From assembly GCA_002877855.1 (NCBI GenBank), contig PNIA01000021.1, forward strand, positions 1 through 33,644: 33,644 nucleotides of DNA, read 5' to 3'. Source of the stretch: Caldisphaera sp. GTDB lineage: Archaea; Thermoproteota; Thermoprotei_A; Sulfolobales; Acidilobaceae. The position numbers were made by a program, and so were the translations under genes. Below the pieces are notes generated by a model. That model saw only the letters and a program-made list of their open reading frames with translations, searched no databases and was not told where the DNA came from. This document shows positions 7,970 through 16,713 of the stretch, one piece after another; positions within the stretch are counted from its first letter, which is position 1; each line of letters begins with the position of its first letter.

Positions 7970-8659
7970 TTGAAAAAAGACAAAACAAATTTGATAATAT
8001 CAATAGTTTTCTTTTTGTTGGGTATATTTATAATTTTTTATCATAGTTTTTTAGGAGGCAATTTGACAAAATTTTTTATAAATTTAAGCATTAACATATT
8101 AATAAAGGGTGGCTATTACGGAATTTTAGCTCTAATGATAGCAGAAAGTGCGTTGATTCCTATTCCGAGCGAAATAGTTATGCCATTAGCTGGTATAATG
8201 GTAAAAACCAACAACTTAAATTTACTTGCAATTATAACAGCTGGAACTATAGGAAACCTCATTGGGTCTACAATATTATATTATATAGGGAAATATATTA
8301 GAAATCCCTTTATTAGTTTTGCCAGTAAATACTTAGGACTTAAAAAGAAATATGTTGAAACTGCGGATCAATTGTTTAATAAGCATGGCTCTTCAGTTAT
8401 ATTATCTGGTAGAGTAATGCCTGCTGTTAGATCAGTTATTTCTCTGCCTGCTGGATTTGCAAATATGAACATAGTTAAGTTTGCTTTGTTTACATTTATT
8501 GGTTCATTGCCATGGAATATAGTTCTTTCATTAATAGGTTATTTTTTTGGAACAAATAATTATGTGCTTTCTATGTTTGATTATATAGTTTCTGTATTTA
8601 TATTTATATTAGGGATTTATTATTTGCTAAGATATTTGAATTTTTTAAAAAATAAATAG
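7970..8659 (+). CDS. DedA family membrane protein
   Basis: This is a polytopic membrane protein of the DedA/VTT (SNARE-associated) family, whose members are linked to lipid flipping and membrane homeostasis. Family features seen are ESALIPIPSEIVMPLAG (E-x-x-x-P-x-P-x-E near 62-78), a G-rich helix TAGTIGNLIGSTILYYIGKY, and GRVMPAVRSVISLPAGFANM with the conserved R-x-x-P-x-x-R. About five helices are visible; 229 residues is normal. The start is TTG, 7 nt after GGTG. It follows the RHH-like gene by 20 bp, so the two are probably one transcription unit. Confidence 0.9.
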   Translation: MKKDKTNLIISIVFFLLGIFIIFYHSFLGGNLTKFFINLSINILIKGGYYGILALMIAESALIPIPSEIVMPLAGIMVKTNNLNLLAIITAGTIGNLIGSTILYYIGKYIRNPFISFASKYLGLKKKYVETADQLFNKHGSSVILSGRVMPAVRSVISLPAGFANMNIVKFALFTFIGSLPWNIVLSLIGYFFGTNNYVLSMFDYIVSVFIFILGIYYLLRYLNFLKNK

Positions 8660-8724
8660 ATTTATCTTTAAATTTTAGTTAAAAAGAAAAGGTTTTATTA
8701 TAGAGATTTTATTGGGGGAGATTA

Positions 8725-9450
8725 ATGGAAGAAAAAGAGATCAATGATACTAAATTAAAAGATATTAAAGAAATCATCGAGAACTATAAATCAAAGGCAT
8801 ACATGTTAAATGATTTTGTGGAAAGGAGCTTAAACTCTATGAGATGGCAAGGGATTGGAATCTTAATGATACTAGATGCTTCATTTACAAGTGTTGGACT
8901 AAATTATTTTAACGCTGTTATACCAGCAATATTAAAGTTTAAGAGAAAGTTCTATGATACAAATGAAATAACAAACTTTCATATCTTATCTAATTATGAC
9001 TTAGGAAAATTGAAAGAAGTTTGGAAGAACGAAAGATCATGGATAGTAGCAAAAAATATTAGTAAAGTATTTTCAAAATACAGGAATAAAGATGATAGAG
9101 AAACACTTATATATTGGGCAAAAACATCTAGCTTAAACAAATTCAAGAATGAAGAAATTAGTAAAATAAAAGGTGTAGGTATAGTTACATTTCAATACTT
9201 GAGAATTATGGGGGGAATCGATACATTAATGCCAGATAAAATAGTTATAAAGTTTTTAGATAATGTTTTTTCCAAATCTAAAACTAATATAATAAAACAT
9301 AATATAATAGAATATATATATGATGTTGAAAATTTATTGAAAAAAATTAACATTAGGCCAGTGGAGGTGACTTGGATATCATGGTTAATAGACTCTGAGG
9401 CTAAGAAAATATTGACTGGTAAGTATAATGATGTACTTAATTTGATTTAG
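8725..9450 (+). CDS. HhH-GPD-like protein of unknown activity
   Basis: This soluble, mostly helical protein of 241 residues does not match a named enzyme I recognise. Residues 145-160 (ISKIKGVGIVTFQYLR) form a helix-hairpin-helix, followed by IMGGIDTLMPDKIVIKFL with an Asp at 171. That spacing (hairpin K/G-V-G, then P-D) is the arrangement of HhH-GPD DNA glycosylases, whose catalytic Asp sits just after the hairpin. No C-terminal four-Cys Fe-S loop is present. DNA base repair is therefore possible but unproven. The start is ATG with GGGGGAGA 3 nt upstream. The 3' end overlaps the convergent orphan gene by 4 bp. Confidence 0.62.
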   Translation: MEEKEINDTKLKDIKEIIENYKSKAYMLNDFVERSLNSMRWQGIGILMILDASFTSVGLNYFNAVIPAILKFKRKFYDTNEITNFHILSNYDLGKLKEVWKNERSWIVAKNISKVFSKYRNKDDRETLIYWAKTSSLNKFKNEEISKIKGVGIVTFQYLRIMGGIDTLMPDKIVIKFLDNVFSKSKTNIIKHNIIEYIYDVENLLKKINIRPVEVTWISWLIDSEAKKILTGKYNDVLNLI

Positions 9451-9758
9451 TTAGTTAATTTTAAAATTAATTCCTTTAATTCTTTATCATTACCACTTTC
9501 GAGATTTTTTATCAAATTTTCAACTTTATCATCGTCTAGGCCTAATGCCTCTAAATATAACTTAATTATTATTTTTGCACTATACTCAGATGAAACTTGA
9601 CACAAGATTTTAAATGCATTTATAGGAAAATCTATAAAAAGTAATGGAAAGGGTTTATTGAAATGGTTTTCAGAATAATTATTTAAAATTAGGTATAAAC
9701 TTGGTATTGTATTTTTATTGATTTTTTCTATATTAAAAATTAAATCTGAAAATTTCAA
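9447..9758 (-). CDS. Hypothetical protein, 103 residues
   Basis: I do not recognise this protein. It looks soluble and helical, ending in a charged stretch (about 70-103) with heptad-like leucines (DDDKVENLIKNLESGNDKEL), which may form a small helical bundle. The start is TTG, 9 nt after GAGAGG. It is convergent with the HhH-GPD-like gene, overlapping by four bases, and the region behind its start is a 295-bp gap. AT content and codon use look like the neighbours. A real small gene is likely; function unknown. Confidence 0.5.
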   Translation of the reverse strand: MKFSDLIFNIEKINKNTIPSLYLILNNYSENHFNKPFPLLFIDFPINAFKILCQVSSEYSAKIIIKLYLEALGLDDDKVENLIKNLESGNDKELKELILKLTN

Positions 9759-9970
9759 TATTATTATCCTCTCTTCTTAAACTTTGTCAATATTTTTGTA
9801 TGTAGTGATAGGCTTGTAGTTGTTTTCAATATTGGTTACCATTTATTATAATTCTTTTTTTAAAAAATATTAATCTTTTTCCTTATAAAAACCTCTATGG
9901 TTTATAAAAGTCAATTATTAGACAATAATACACTTTTAATTTAATGCATTTTATTAAATATTTAATTCTT

Positions 9971-10050
9971 AAAATTGTAGTAATGCATATATTTCTTATT
10001 AATTAGATATAAAATTGTAGTAATGCATATATTTCTTATTAATTAGATAT
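9971..10050 (+). repeat. Perfect 40-bp tandem duplication carrying a TATA-like element
   Basis: Bases 9971-10010 and 10011-10050 are identical and directly adjacent. Each unit contains GCATATATTTC, a TATA-like element, so the duplication doubles a candidate core promoter. From the second copy a start about 25 nt downstream would fall near 10054, just before the FAH-family gene; the first copy would give a transcript 40 nt longer. The remaining bases of the gap (9759-9970) are AT-rich and show no gene. Confidence 0.9.
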
Positions 10051-10065
10051 AAGATGGTGATTATA

Positions 10066-10947
10066 TTGCAAAAAGAGATTCGATTAAATTTGGGCTCTTT
10101 AGATAGAAATGATTATTATTTAGCAGTTTTTTATGATAATAATTTCTTTAGCCTTAAAAAACATGCAAAAAACAACTCAATATTTACTTCTAAGATATTT
10201 TTTCAATCATTGCCTTATTCATTAGATGAGTTATCTACTATATTAAATTTAGTATTAGACAATAAACCCGAGGCAAATTTATCTGATATTTTACCTCCTC
10301 CAAATCCATTTCCAAGTAAAATTGTAGGAATAGGTAAAAACTTTAAGGAACATGCTAAGGAAATGAAAAATGGTAATAAACCTGCATTTTTCCTAAAGGC
10401 ACCAAGTGCATTAATAGGCCATAATAATGAAATAATTATACCGTCTTTTGTTAAAAAACCAGACTATGAAGGAGAGGTAGTTTTATTAATGGGTAAAAAA
10501 GTTAAAAATGCTAGTATTAAAGAAGCTAAGGAAGCAATAATTGGATATACAGCAGGAAATGATGTAACTGGTAGAGATTTGCAATATGGTGAAAAAAACG
10601 AGTGCCTACCTTGGAGCCAAGCTAAGGGATTAGACACATTTGCTCCTACAGGCCCTTATATTAAGATTATCGATGATTATTCAGAGCTTGAAAATGTTTG
10701 CTTAAAAACCTATTTAAATGGCATTGAAGTACAGCATGGTTGTCCTAATGATATGATATTTGACTATGCAAATATAATTGTTGAAGCATCTAGATTAATG
10801 ACGTTATATCCAGGAGACATGGTTTTTACTGGAACCCCAGCAGGAGTCGGTCATGCTAAAGGCAATTATTTAAAAAATAATGATTTAATAAAAATTGAGG
10901 TTACAGGTATTGATCCTTTAATAAATAAAGTTGTTAGATTATCTTAA
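10066..10947 (+). CDS. Fumarylacetoacetate hydrolase (FAH) family protein
   Basis: This enzyme has the FAH fold, which acts on 2-oxo acids by C-C hydrolysis, isomerisation, decarboxylation or dehydration. Divalent-metal ligands are visible in KPDYEGEVVLLMGKK (E-x-E) and in the Asp of GNDVTGRDLQ. IVGIGKNFKEHAKEM, FLKAPSALIG and LYPGDMVFTGTPAGVG are family segments. The 75-residue N-terminal part is the usual variable domain. The exact reaction is not readable; crenarchaeal relatives include 2-keto-3-deoxy-arabonate dehydratase. I prefer the TTG start at 10066, 6 nt after GGTG; the in-frame ATG at 10054 overlaps that RBS. The duplicated promoter lies immediately upstream. Confidence 0.85.
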   Translation: MQKEIRLNLGSLDRNDYYLAVFYDNNFFSLKKHAKNNSIFTSKIFFQSLPYSLDELSTILNLVLDNKPEANLSDILPPPNPFPSKIVGIGKNFKEHAKEMKNGNKPAFFLKAPSALIGHNNEIIIPSFVKKPDYEGEVVLLMGKKVKNASIKEAKEAIIGYTAGNDVTGRDLQYGEKNECLPWSQAKGLDTFAPTGPYIKIIDDYSELENVCLKTYLNGIEVQHGCPNDMIFDYANIIVEASRLMTLYPGDMVFTGTPAGVGHAKGNYLKNNDLIKIEVTGIDPLINKVVRLS

Positions 10948-11006
10948 TTTTAAATAAATATTAATCTTTAAAATGTTTTTTAATAATATATTGTTGGTGA
11001 AAAGAT

Positions 11007-11957
11007 TTGGAATACATGGAATTAGGTAAGACAAATGAAAAGGTTTCTAAAATCGGATTGGGTGCATGGCAATTTAGTGATGCATGGGGATTAACTGATT
11101 ATAATATAGCAAAGCAGGTTATATCATCATCAATAGAGTTGGGAATAAATCTATTGGATACAGCTATGGTTTATGGAAGGGGAATGAGTGAATCATTTTT
11201 GGGGAAAGCATTAAGAGAATTAAATATTAATAGGAGCAGTATATTAATTGTTACAAAAATACCTGGCCAGTTTTTATCATATGATGATGTATTCAAAGCA
11301 GTTGATAGATCATTACAAAGACTACAGTCTGATTATATTGATGCTTTATTAGCTCATTGGCCTCCAGTTTGGCACAACCATCCAACCTGTGAATATATGA
11401 AGGCATTTGAAAGGCTTGTAGAATTGGGTAAGGTCAGATATCTTGGATTAAGCGATTATCCAGTAGAGCTTGCAGAGTCTGCTAGATATTGTTTATCAAA
11501 AAATGATGTACAGATAATGGAAAATAGATATAATATTGTTGAAAGACAAGCGGAAAAAGAAATAATACCATATGTTGAACTAAATGATCTAACAATGCTT
11601 GCGTGGAGTCCATTGGCTAAAGCAGCTATACTGGGTAAGTATTCTCTAAGCGAAGTTTCCAATTTTAGAGATGTAAGGAGGGATGATGCTGTTTATTATC
11701 CTGAAAATTATAAGCAAATTTTAAGGTTAGCCGATGAAATAAAAGAAATTGCTAAAAAATATAATAAAACGCCTTCTCAAGTAGCGTTGAATTGGATGAT
11801 AAATTATAGCAAAAACGTGCTACCTATTCCTGGAGCAAAAAATAAAGAACAGGCAATAGAAAATGCAGGAGCAGTTGGCTGGAAATTATCTTATCAGGAT
11901 TGGAGAAAATTAGATGATTTAAGTAAATCAATAAAGTTTTCTTACGTCGACTTTTAA
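11007..11957 (+). CDS. Aldo/keto reductase
   Basis: This is an NAD(P)H-dependent oxidoreductase of the aldo/keto reductase superfamily (TIM barrel). The catalytic tetrad is readable: D51 and Y56 in LLDTAMVYGRGMSE, K84 in VTKIPG, and H117 in ALLAHWPP. The C-terminal cofactor-binding segment appears as LPIPGAKNKEQAIENAGAVG. The 316-residue length is normal. The start is TTG, 7 nt after GGTG; ATG at 11016 is an alternative. It lies 59 bp behind the FAH-family gene on the same strand, so shared sugar or 2-oxo acid metabolism is possible but not shown. The substrate is unknown. Confidence 0.9.
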   Translation: MEYMELGKTNEKVSKIGLGAWQFSDAWGLTDYNIAKQVISSSIELGINLLDTAMVYGRGMSESFLGKALRELNINRSSILIVTKIPGQFLSYDDVFKAVDRSLQRLQSDYIDALLAHWPPVWHNHPTCEYMKAFERLVELGKVRYLGLSDYPVELAESARYCLSKNDVQIMENRYNIVERQAEKEIIPYVELNDLTMLAWSPLAKAAILGKYSLSEVSNFRDVRRDDAVYYPENYKQILRLADEIKEIAKKYNKTPSQVALNWMINYSKNVLPIPGAKNKEQAIENAGAVGWKLSYQDWRKLDDLSKSIKFSYVDF

Positions 11958-12014
11958 ATTTTAAGAAACAAAATTTTATTAACTACAATTTGTTTTGCAT
12001 ATATGGTGAACAAA

Positions 12015-12575
12015 TTGTCTAAGCATCCTGAAATGACTGAAAATGCGTTGGAATCATCTTATGGCGGTGAATCTATGGCCCATATGAGATATTTAATTTT
12101 TGCTGAAATAGCAGAAAAAGAAGGATTTAAGAATGTTTCTAGACTTTTTAAGGCAATAGCCTATGCCGAGCAAGTTCATGCAAGAAATCACTTTTCAAGG
12201 CTTGATTCATTAAAAGAAGGAAGGAAAGTAGTTGCAGACGCCCCATTTGGTCCAGGAAATACTTCCAAAAATTTGGAATTAGCAATAATGGGTGAAGAAT
12301 TTGAAGTAGAGCAGATGTATCCAGCATATATTGAGTTGGCTAAATTTCAAAAGGATAAACAGGCAGAAATGTCTTTTAGGTTTGCATTAGAAGCTGAAAA
12401 GATACATGCTAAATTATTCAAAGAGGCAAAAAATATGTAGATGAAGGTAAAGATATGCCAATAGATGGCTATATTTGGATTTGTCCAGTATGCGGACATA
12501 CTTTAATAGCGAAAGAACCCTCCAGGGAAATGTCCAATTTGTGCAGCTCTTGGTGCAACCTTTCTAAAGTTTTAA
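12015..12575 (+). pseudogene. Rubrerythrin with frameshifted rubredoxin tail
   Basis: The intact frame (to the TAG ending at 12440, 141 residues) is the ferritin-like diiron domain of rubrerythrin, which reduces peroxide. It has GGESMAHMRY, AEQVHARNH, GEEFEVEQMYP and LEAEKIH as E and ExxH iron ligands. Past the stop, a one-base shift gives DEGKDMPIDGYIWICPVCGH. A second shift in the CCCTCC run near 12518 restores the original frame as PGKCPICAALGATFLKF, with TAA at 12573. So a C-terminal rubredoxin-like domain (CPVC and CPIC) is cut off by two compensating lesions. The short form alone resembles sulerythrin and could still work without the tail. I chose TTG at 12015, 6 nt after GGTG, over ATG at 12003. 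Confidence 0.8.
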
Positions 12576-12630
12576 GCAAATCAAAATAATTTTTAAATTT
12601 GAATATGTTATTTATTTTTTGGTGGTTTAT

Positions 12631-13746
12631 ATGAATGATATTCAATTGAAAGAGCTTCATCAAAAAATAAATGCTTCTTTTGGTGAATTTGCTGGTTGGA
12701 ATGTACCTATGATATATAGCTCTACTATTGAAGAACATAAAACTGTTAGAAATTCCGTTGGTGTTTTCGATATAAGTCACATGGGTAGATTGAAGATATC
12801 AGGTAAAAATTCATTAGATTTATTAGAGATAGTTTTTACAAAAAAGTTATCAAGCACTAAAGAAGGTTTTATGAGTGGTCCTACCTTGTCTCTGAATGAA
12901 AGTGCAAGGGTAATAGATGATGAAATGTGGTATAAAATAAACGATAATGAATGGCTAGCAGTTCCAAATGCATCAGCGAGAGAAATAATGATAACTCATT
13001 TGAGTAAAATAGCTATTCAAAACAAATACGATGTTAAAATTCAAGATTTAACATTTGATTATGTTTTGCTAGCTTTGCAAGGACCTGAAAGTAAATATGT
13101 TATGGAAAAATTAAAAGCATCTTGGGCATTAGATTTAAAGCCTTTAGAATTTAGGCTAAATGAAAATTTAAACAATATAAATATTTATCTAGCAAGCAGA
13201 AGTGGATGGACGGGAGAGGACGGCTTTGAATTCTGGTTAACTCCTAATAATGCAGAAAGGCTCTATAAATTGCTTTTAGATAATGGCGTTAAACCAATAG
13301 GCATAGCAGCAAGAGATACGCTAAGAATTGAAATGGGTTTTGTTTTAGGAGGAAATGAGTATGGGCAAGATCCAATAAAGTTTCCTTGCGCTTTAAGCTT
13401 AAGATATGGAATGGGAGCAATTGATTGGAATAAGACCGGATATATAGGAGAGCCTTCTTTAAGGGCATGCAAAAAAGAAGGTTTAAGATGGATCAGAATT
13501 GGATTAGAAATGAAAAAATCAAATGCGAGATACATACCTAGACATGGCTATAAAATGTATGAAGATGATATAGAAGTTGGCTGGGTAACTAGTGGAACCT
13601 ATAGCCCAATATTAGAAAAAGGAATTGGTATGGGTTATATAGATACAAGATATGCAATTTTAGGCGAAACTATAACAATTAATGATGGTAGGGGAAGGAC
13701 AGGAGAAGCGAAGATTGTTGATTTCCCTCTAATTAAAAGAAAGTAA
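12631..13746 (+). CDS. gcvT: Aminomethyltransferase, glycine cleavage system T protein
   Basis: The T protein transfers the methylene group from the H-protein-bound aminomethyl intermediate to tetrahydrofolate (or the archaeal pterin) and releases ammonia. MIYSSTIEEHKTVRNSVGVF plus DISHMGR is the N-terminal family signature. SARVIDDEMWYKI contains the catalytic Asp region. LASRSGWTGEDGFEFW is the folate-domain motif, and the C-terminal OB-like GcvT_C domain follows from about 285. The length of 371 fits. The ATG is 5 nt after GGTGG; an upstream TTG at 12619 would overlap that RBS. No P or H protein gene is in the window. Confidence 0.93.
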   Translation: MNDIQLKELHQKINASFGEFAGWNVPMIYSSTIEEHKTVRNSVGVFDISHMGRLKISGKNSLDLLEIVFTKKLSSTKEGFMSGPTLSLNESARVIDDEMWYKINDNEWLAVPNASAREIMITHLSKIAIQNKYDVKIQDLTFDYVLLALQGPESKYVMEKLKASWALDLKPLEFRLNENLNNINIYLASRSGWTGEDGFEFWLTPNNAERLYKLLLDNGVKPIGIAARDTLRIEMGFVLGGNEYGQDPIKFPCALSLRYGMGAIDWNKTGYIGEPSLRACKKEGLRWIRIGLEMKKSNARYIPRHGYKMYEDDIEVGWVTSGTYSPILEKGIGMGYIDTRYAILGETITINDGRGRTGEAKIVDFPLIKRK

Positions 13747-13838
13747 TTTATTCATATTAAAATATCTTTTTCTTTTCATAAATAAAATTTAAACTTAAAG
13801 CTGTAAGATAAAGATCAGCATATCTTAAAATTCTTAGT

Positions 13839-15284
13839 CTAAATATTTTGCTTACCTTTTTTTAAATTGCTTAGAGAGTTTTCTATCATTTGCCTTATAA
13901 TTTTTGGATCTATAGCTTTTCCTCTAGCTCTCTTTAATACTTTACCAACCAAATAATCAAGCGCCTCCATTTTACCACTATAAAAATCTTTAACTGCATT
14001 TTTTTCTTCTACTATTACATTATTAATCAGGTTGTCTGGGTAAATTTTCTCTGGCAGATTTAAGCTTGCTACATTTGGATCATTGACTAATTGAGGCAAT
14101 ACATTATATTTAATTTCATCATATGTATAAATCTTACTTGTTATTAAATCGCTGATTTTCTTTAATGTCTCTTTTCTAGGCCAATTTTCCCTTGAGTAGA
14201 CATTTTTTCCAGATTTCTTTAAATAACCTTTATAGTCTATAGCTAAAATTCTAGCGACTATTTTTGGGCTTGCTCCATTTCTAACGGTTTCCAAGAATAG
14301 TTCGGCGCTTGCCTTTACGGTTACTAAACTCCAAGCAATTTTTGGTGTTATACCATAATTTATTATAGTTGTCATTATTCTTTCTGGAGTTTTAGGTATA
14401 TGCTCTAATGCCTCTTTAAGCAAAGGTTCTGTTTTTATTGCAGGAATATCAGGATCGGGGAAATAAAGGTACTCTTCTTCACTTTCCTTGCTTCTCAAAG
14501 ATTTTGTTATCCCTCTAATAGGATCCCAATGTCTAGTTTCTCTTTTTATTGTTCCATTGCCTTCTATAATTTTGCTTTGTCTAAATATTTCGTACTTTAA
14601 TGCCTTTTCTAGATCTAGTGTGCTACCTATATTTTTTACCTCTACTCTTTCTCCTCCTTCTACACTAACGTTGGCATCTACCCTAAATGACCCTTCCAAT
14701 CTTGGATTGATAGCTCCTATATATTCCATGGTTAATAATAGATATTCCACAGCCTTTCTCGCATCTCTTGGTGTGGGAATTTCTGGTTCTGTTACGACTT
14801 CAAGTAAAGGTACACCACTTCTATTATAATCAACTAATGCAAACTCGCTATTCAATATGCTTCCTTCACTATATTCAGTTTTTCCTGGGTCTTCTTCTAT
14901 GTTCATCCTTCTCAATGTAACTGATTTCCATAAGTGTTTATCCGGATCATAATATTTTAATATACCCTTTAAGCAAACAGGCATTCCACCAGCTTTTTCG
15001 TATTGTGTTATTTGATAATTTTTTGGCATATCTGGATAATAATAATGCTTTCTCGTAAATACCATATAGTCTGGGATTTCGCAATTAAAGACCTTAGCTA
15101 CAGCTATACCCAGTTTAATTGGTTGTTTTCTTGGAACAGGCAAAGCTCCTGGTAATCCGAGGCATATTGGGCATACATTGGTATTTGGTTCGTATTTCCT
15201 ATAATTTGAATCACAACTACAAAATAGCTTCGTCCCAGATTCTGTTAGTTGCGTGTGTATTTCAAGCCCAATTTTGTATTTCAA
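13839..15284 (-). CDS. gatB: Asp/Glu-tRNA amidotransferase subunit B
   Basis: GatB is the tRNA-binding kinase subunit of GatCAB. It activates Asp-tRNA(Asn) (and in other lineages Glu-tRNA(Gln)) by phosphorylation before amidation. KIGLEIHTQLTESGTKLFC and the cysteines of LFCSCDSN and VCPICLGLPG form the zinc region. FTRKHYYYPDMPKNYQITQY is a family hallmark, and the helical/YqeY-like tail ends the protein. Archaea use GatDE for Gln-tRNA, so Asn is the likely product. The TTG start at 15284 is 6 nt after GGTG, leaving one base after the gatA stop; GTG at 15293 is the alternative. The order phoU, gatC, gatA, gatB on one strand indicates an operon. Confidence 0.95.
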   Translation of the reverse strand: MKYKIGLEIHTQLTESGTKLFCSCDSNYRKYEPNTNVCPICLGLPGALPVPRKQPIKLGIAVAKVFNCEIPDYMVFTRKHYYYPDMPKNYQITQYEKAGGMPVCLKGILKYYDPDKHLWKSVTLRRMNIEEDPGKTEYSEGSILNSEFALVDYNRSGVPLLEVVTEPEIPTPRDARKAVEYLLLTMEYIGAINPRLEGSFRVDANVSVEGGERVEVKNIGSTLDLEKALKYEIFRQSKIIEGNGTIKRETRHWDPIRGITKSLRSKESEEEYLYFPDPDIPAIKTEPLLKEALEHIPKTPERIMTTIINYGITPKIAWSLVTVKASAELFLETVRNGASPKIVARILAIDYKGYLKKSGKNVYSRENWPRKETLKKISDLITSKIYTYDEIKYNVLPQLVNDPNVASLNLPEKIYPDNLINNVIVEEKNAVKDFYSGKMEALDYLVGKVLKRARGKAIDPKIIRQMIENSLSNLKKGKQNI

Positions 15285-15285
15285 T

Positions 15286-16713
15286 TTAATCACCAGCTAT
15301 TATGCCAGATAGGCCAGTAATTTCTTCTACAAAAGCTCCTAATTTTATTAAGATTTCTTCATCAAATGGACTACTCATAAATTGTATTCCTATTGGTAAA
15401 TTATTATAAAACCCTGCAGGCATTGCCAAAGCAGGTACCCCTGCTAAATTAGCTACAACTGTATATATATCCATAGCATATAGTTTTAGCGGATCGCTTA
15501 TCCTTTCTCCTAGTTTAGGAGGTAGTATCGGAGAAACAGGACTTACAATTATGCAATCCTTTGTTAAATTTAAAATTTCATCCCTGATAATTCTTCTACC
15601 TTTTGTTGCTGCTATGTAATAGTCATTTATAAATCCCTCGCTCAGAGCTAAAACGCCCATCATAATTCTTTTCTTAACTTCGAACCCGAAGTTTATTGTT
15701 CTAGTTTTTTCACTAGTTTCTTTATATGTCTTTTCTATAGAAATGTTCGGATACAATTTGCCATCATACCTAGAAAGATTGCTAGCAGCTTCAGCAAAGG
15801 CTATTGTATAATATGTAGGTAATGCGTATTTTAAACTGTTTAATTTTCTATCATATTCAATAACCAATCCCTCCGACTCTAACTTATTTAATATATTAAT
15901 AATTGTGGCCTCTATAGGCTTATCTGAATCTTTTATTAACTCTTCAGGCATGCATAGCCTAATTTTTTTATCCTCGTGTTTTGGTATTACATCGTTTCTT
16001 AAACTTGTTGCGTCTTTTTCATCAAAACCTTTTATTACATCTAATAATAAAGCAACATCCTTAACACTTCTTGCCATAGGGCTTATTTGCTCTAAACTGT
16101 TTGCGTAAGGTATAAGCCCATATCTGCTTACTGTTCCATAGGTAGGTTTTAGACCCACGACAGATGTATAAGATGCGGGTAACCGTACAGAGCCTCCAGT
16201 ATCGCTGCCTAAGGATAAATCTGCACTTCCATAAGATAGGCTAGCTGCACTTCCTCCGCTACTTCCTCCTGGAACTCTGCTTAGATCCCATGGATTTTTT
16301 GTCGGTCCATACGCACTAAATTCAGTTGTGCTACCCATTGCAAACTCATCTAAATTTGTTTTACCTATTATTATTCCTCCTTCATTCAATATCTTTTCTA
16401 TTACAGTGGCATTATAGGGTGGTATATAATTTTCTAAAATTTTTGAACCTGCTGTTGTTGGTAAAAAATTGGTAGATATGTTATCTTTAATGCTTACAAT
16501 TAATCCTGCTAGTTTCAATTTTTTGCCTTGTTTTATTTTGTTTTTTATTTCATTTGCTCTTTCAATTAAAAAATCTTCAGAATCTAATGATATGTATGCA
16601 TTGATGTTAATATCTTTTTTTCTGATCCTTTCTAATTTTTTTAAAACATAGTCTTCTAGATCTACGTTTCCATAAACTATATCTTGCCTTATATCTATGG
16701 CCTGTTGCTTCAT
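15286..16713 (-). CDS. gatA: Asp/Glu-tRNA amidotransferase subunit A
   Basis: GatA is the glutaminase/amidase subunit, releasing ammonia for transfer through GatB to the aminoacyl-tRNA. It carries the amidase-signature triad: the Lys of GLIVSIKDNIS, and the two serines in RVPGGSSGGSAASLSYG and SLGSDTGGSVRLPAS. At 475 residues it is full length. The preferred ATG at 16713 is reached through TAATG, where the gatC stop overlaps it by one base, and is preceded by GGAGAAGGGA. A start five codons earlier (16728) is open but has a poorer RBS. Confidence 0.95.
   Translation of the reverse strand: MKQQAIDIRQDIVYGNVDLEDYVLKKLERIRKKDININAYISLDSEDFLIERANEIKNKIKQGKKLKLAGLIVSIKDNISTNFLPTTAGSKILENYIPPYNATVIEKILNEGGIIIGKTNLDEFAMGSTTEFSAYGPTKNPWDLSRVPGGSSGGSAASLSYGSADLSLGSDTGGSVRLPASYTSVVGLKPTYGTVSRYGLIPYANSLEQISPMARSVKDVALLLDVIKGFDEKDATSLRNDVIPKHEDKKIRLCMPEELIKDSDKPIEATIINILNKLESEGLVIEYDRKLNSLKYALPTYYTIAFAEAASNLSRYDGKLYPNISIEKTYKETSEKTRTINFGFEVKKRIMMGVLALSEGFINDYYIAATKGRRIIRDEILNLTKDCIIVSPVSPILPPKLGERISDPLKLYAMDIYTVVANLAGVPALAMPAGFYNNLPIGIQFMSSPFDEEILIKLGAFVEEITGLSGIIAGD

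Noticed and set aside
12469..12780. 103-residue open frame on the minus strand across the rubrerythrin tail and gcvT start
   Set aside because: It opposes recognisable coding sequence on both sides and has no recognisable domain.
15676..15690. TTCGAA-containing stretch considered as a tRNA T-loop
   Set aside because: It is inside the well-supported gatA coding sequence and no cloverleaf can be drawn around it.
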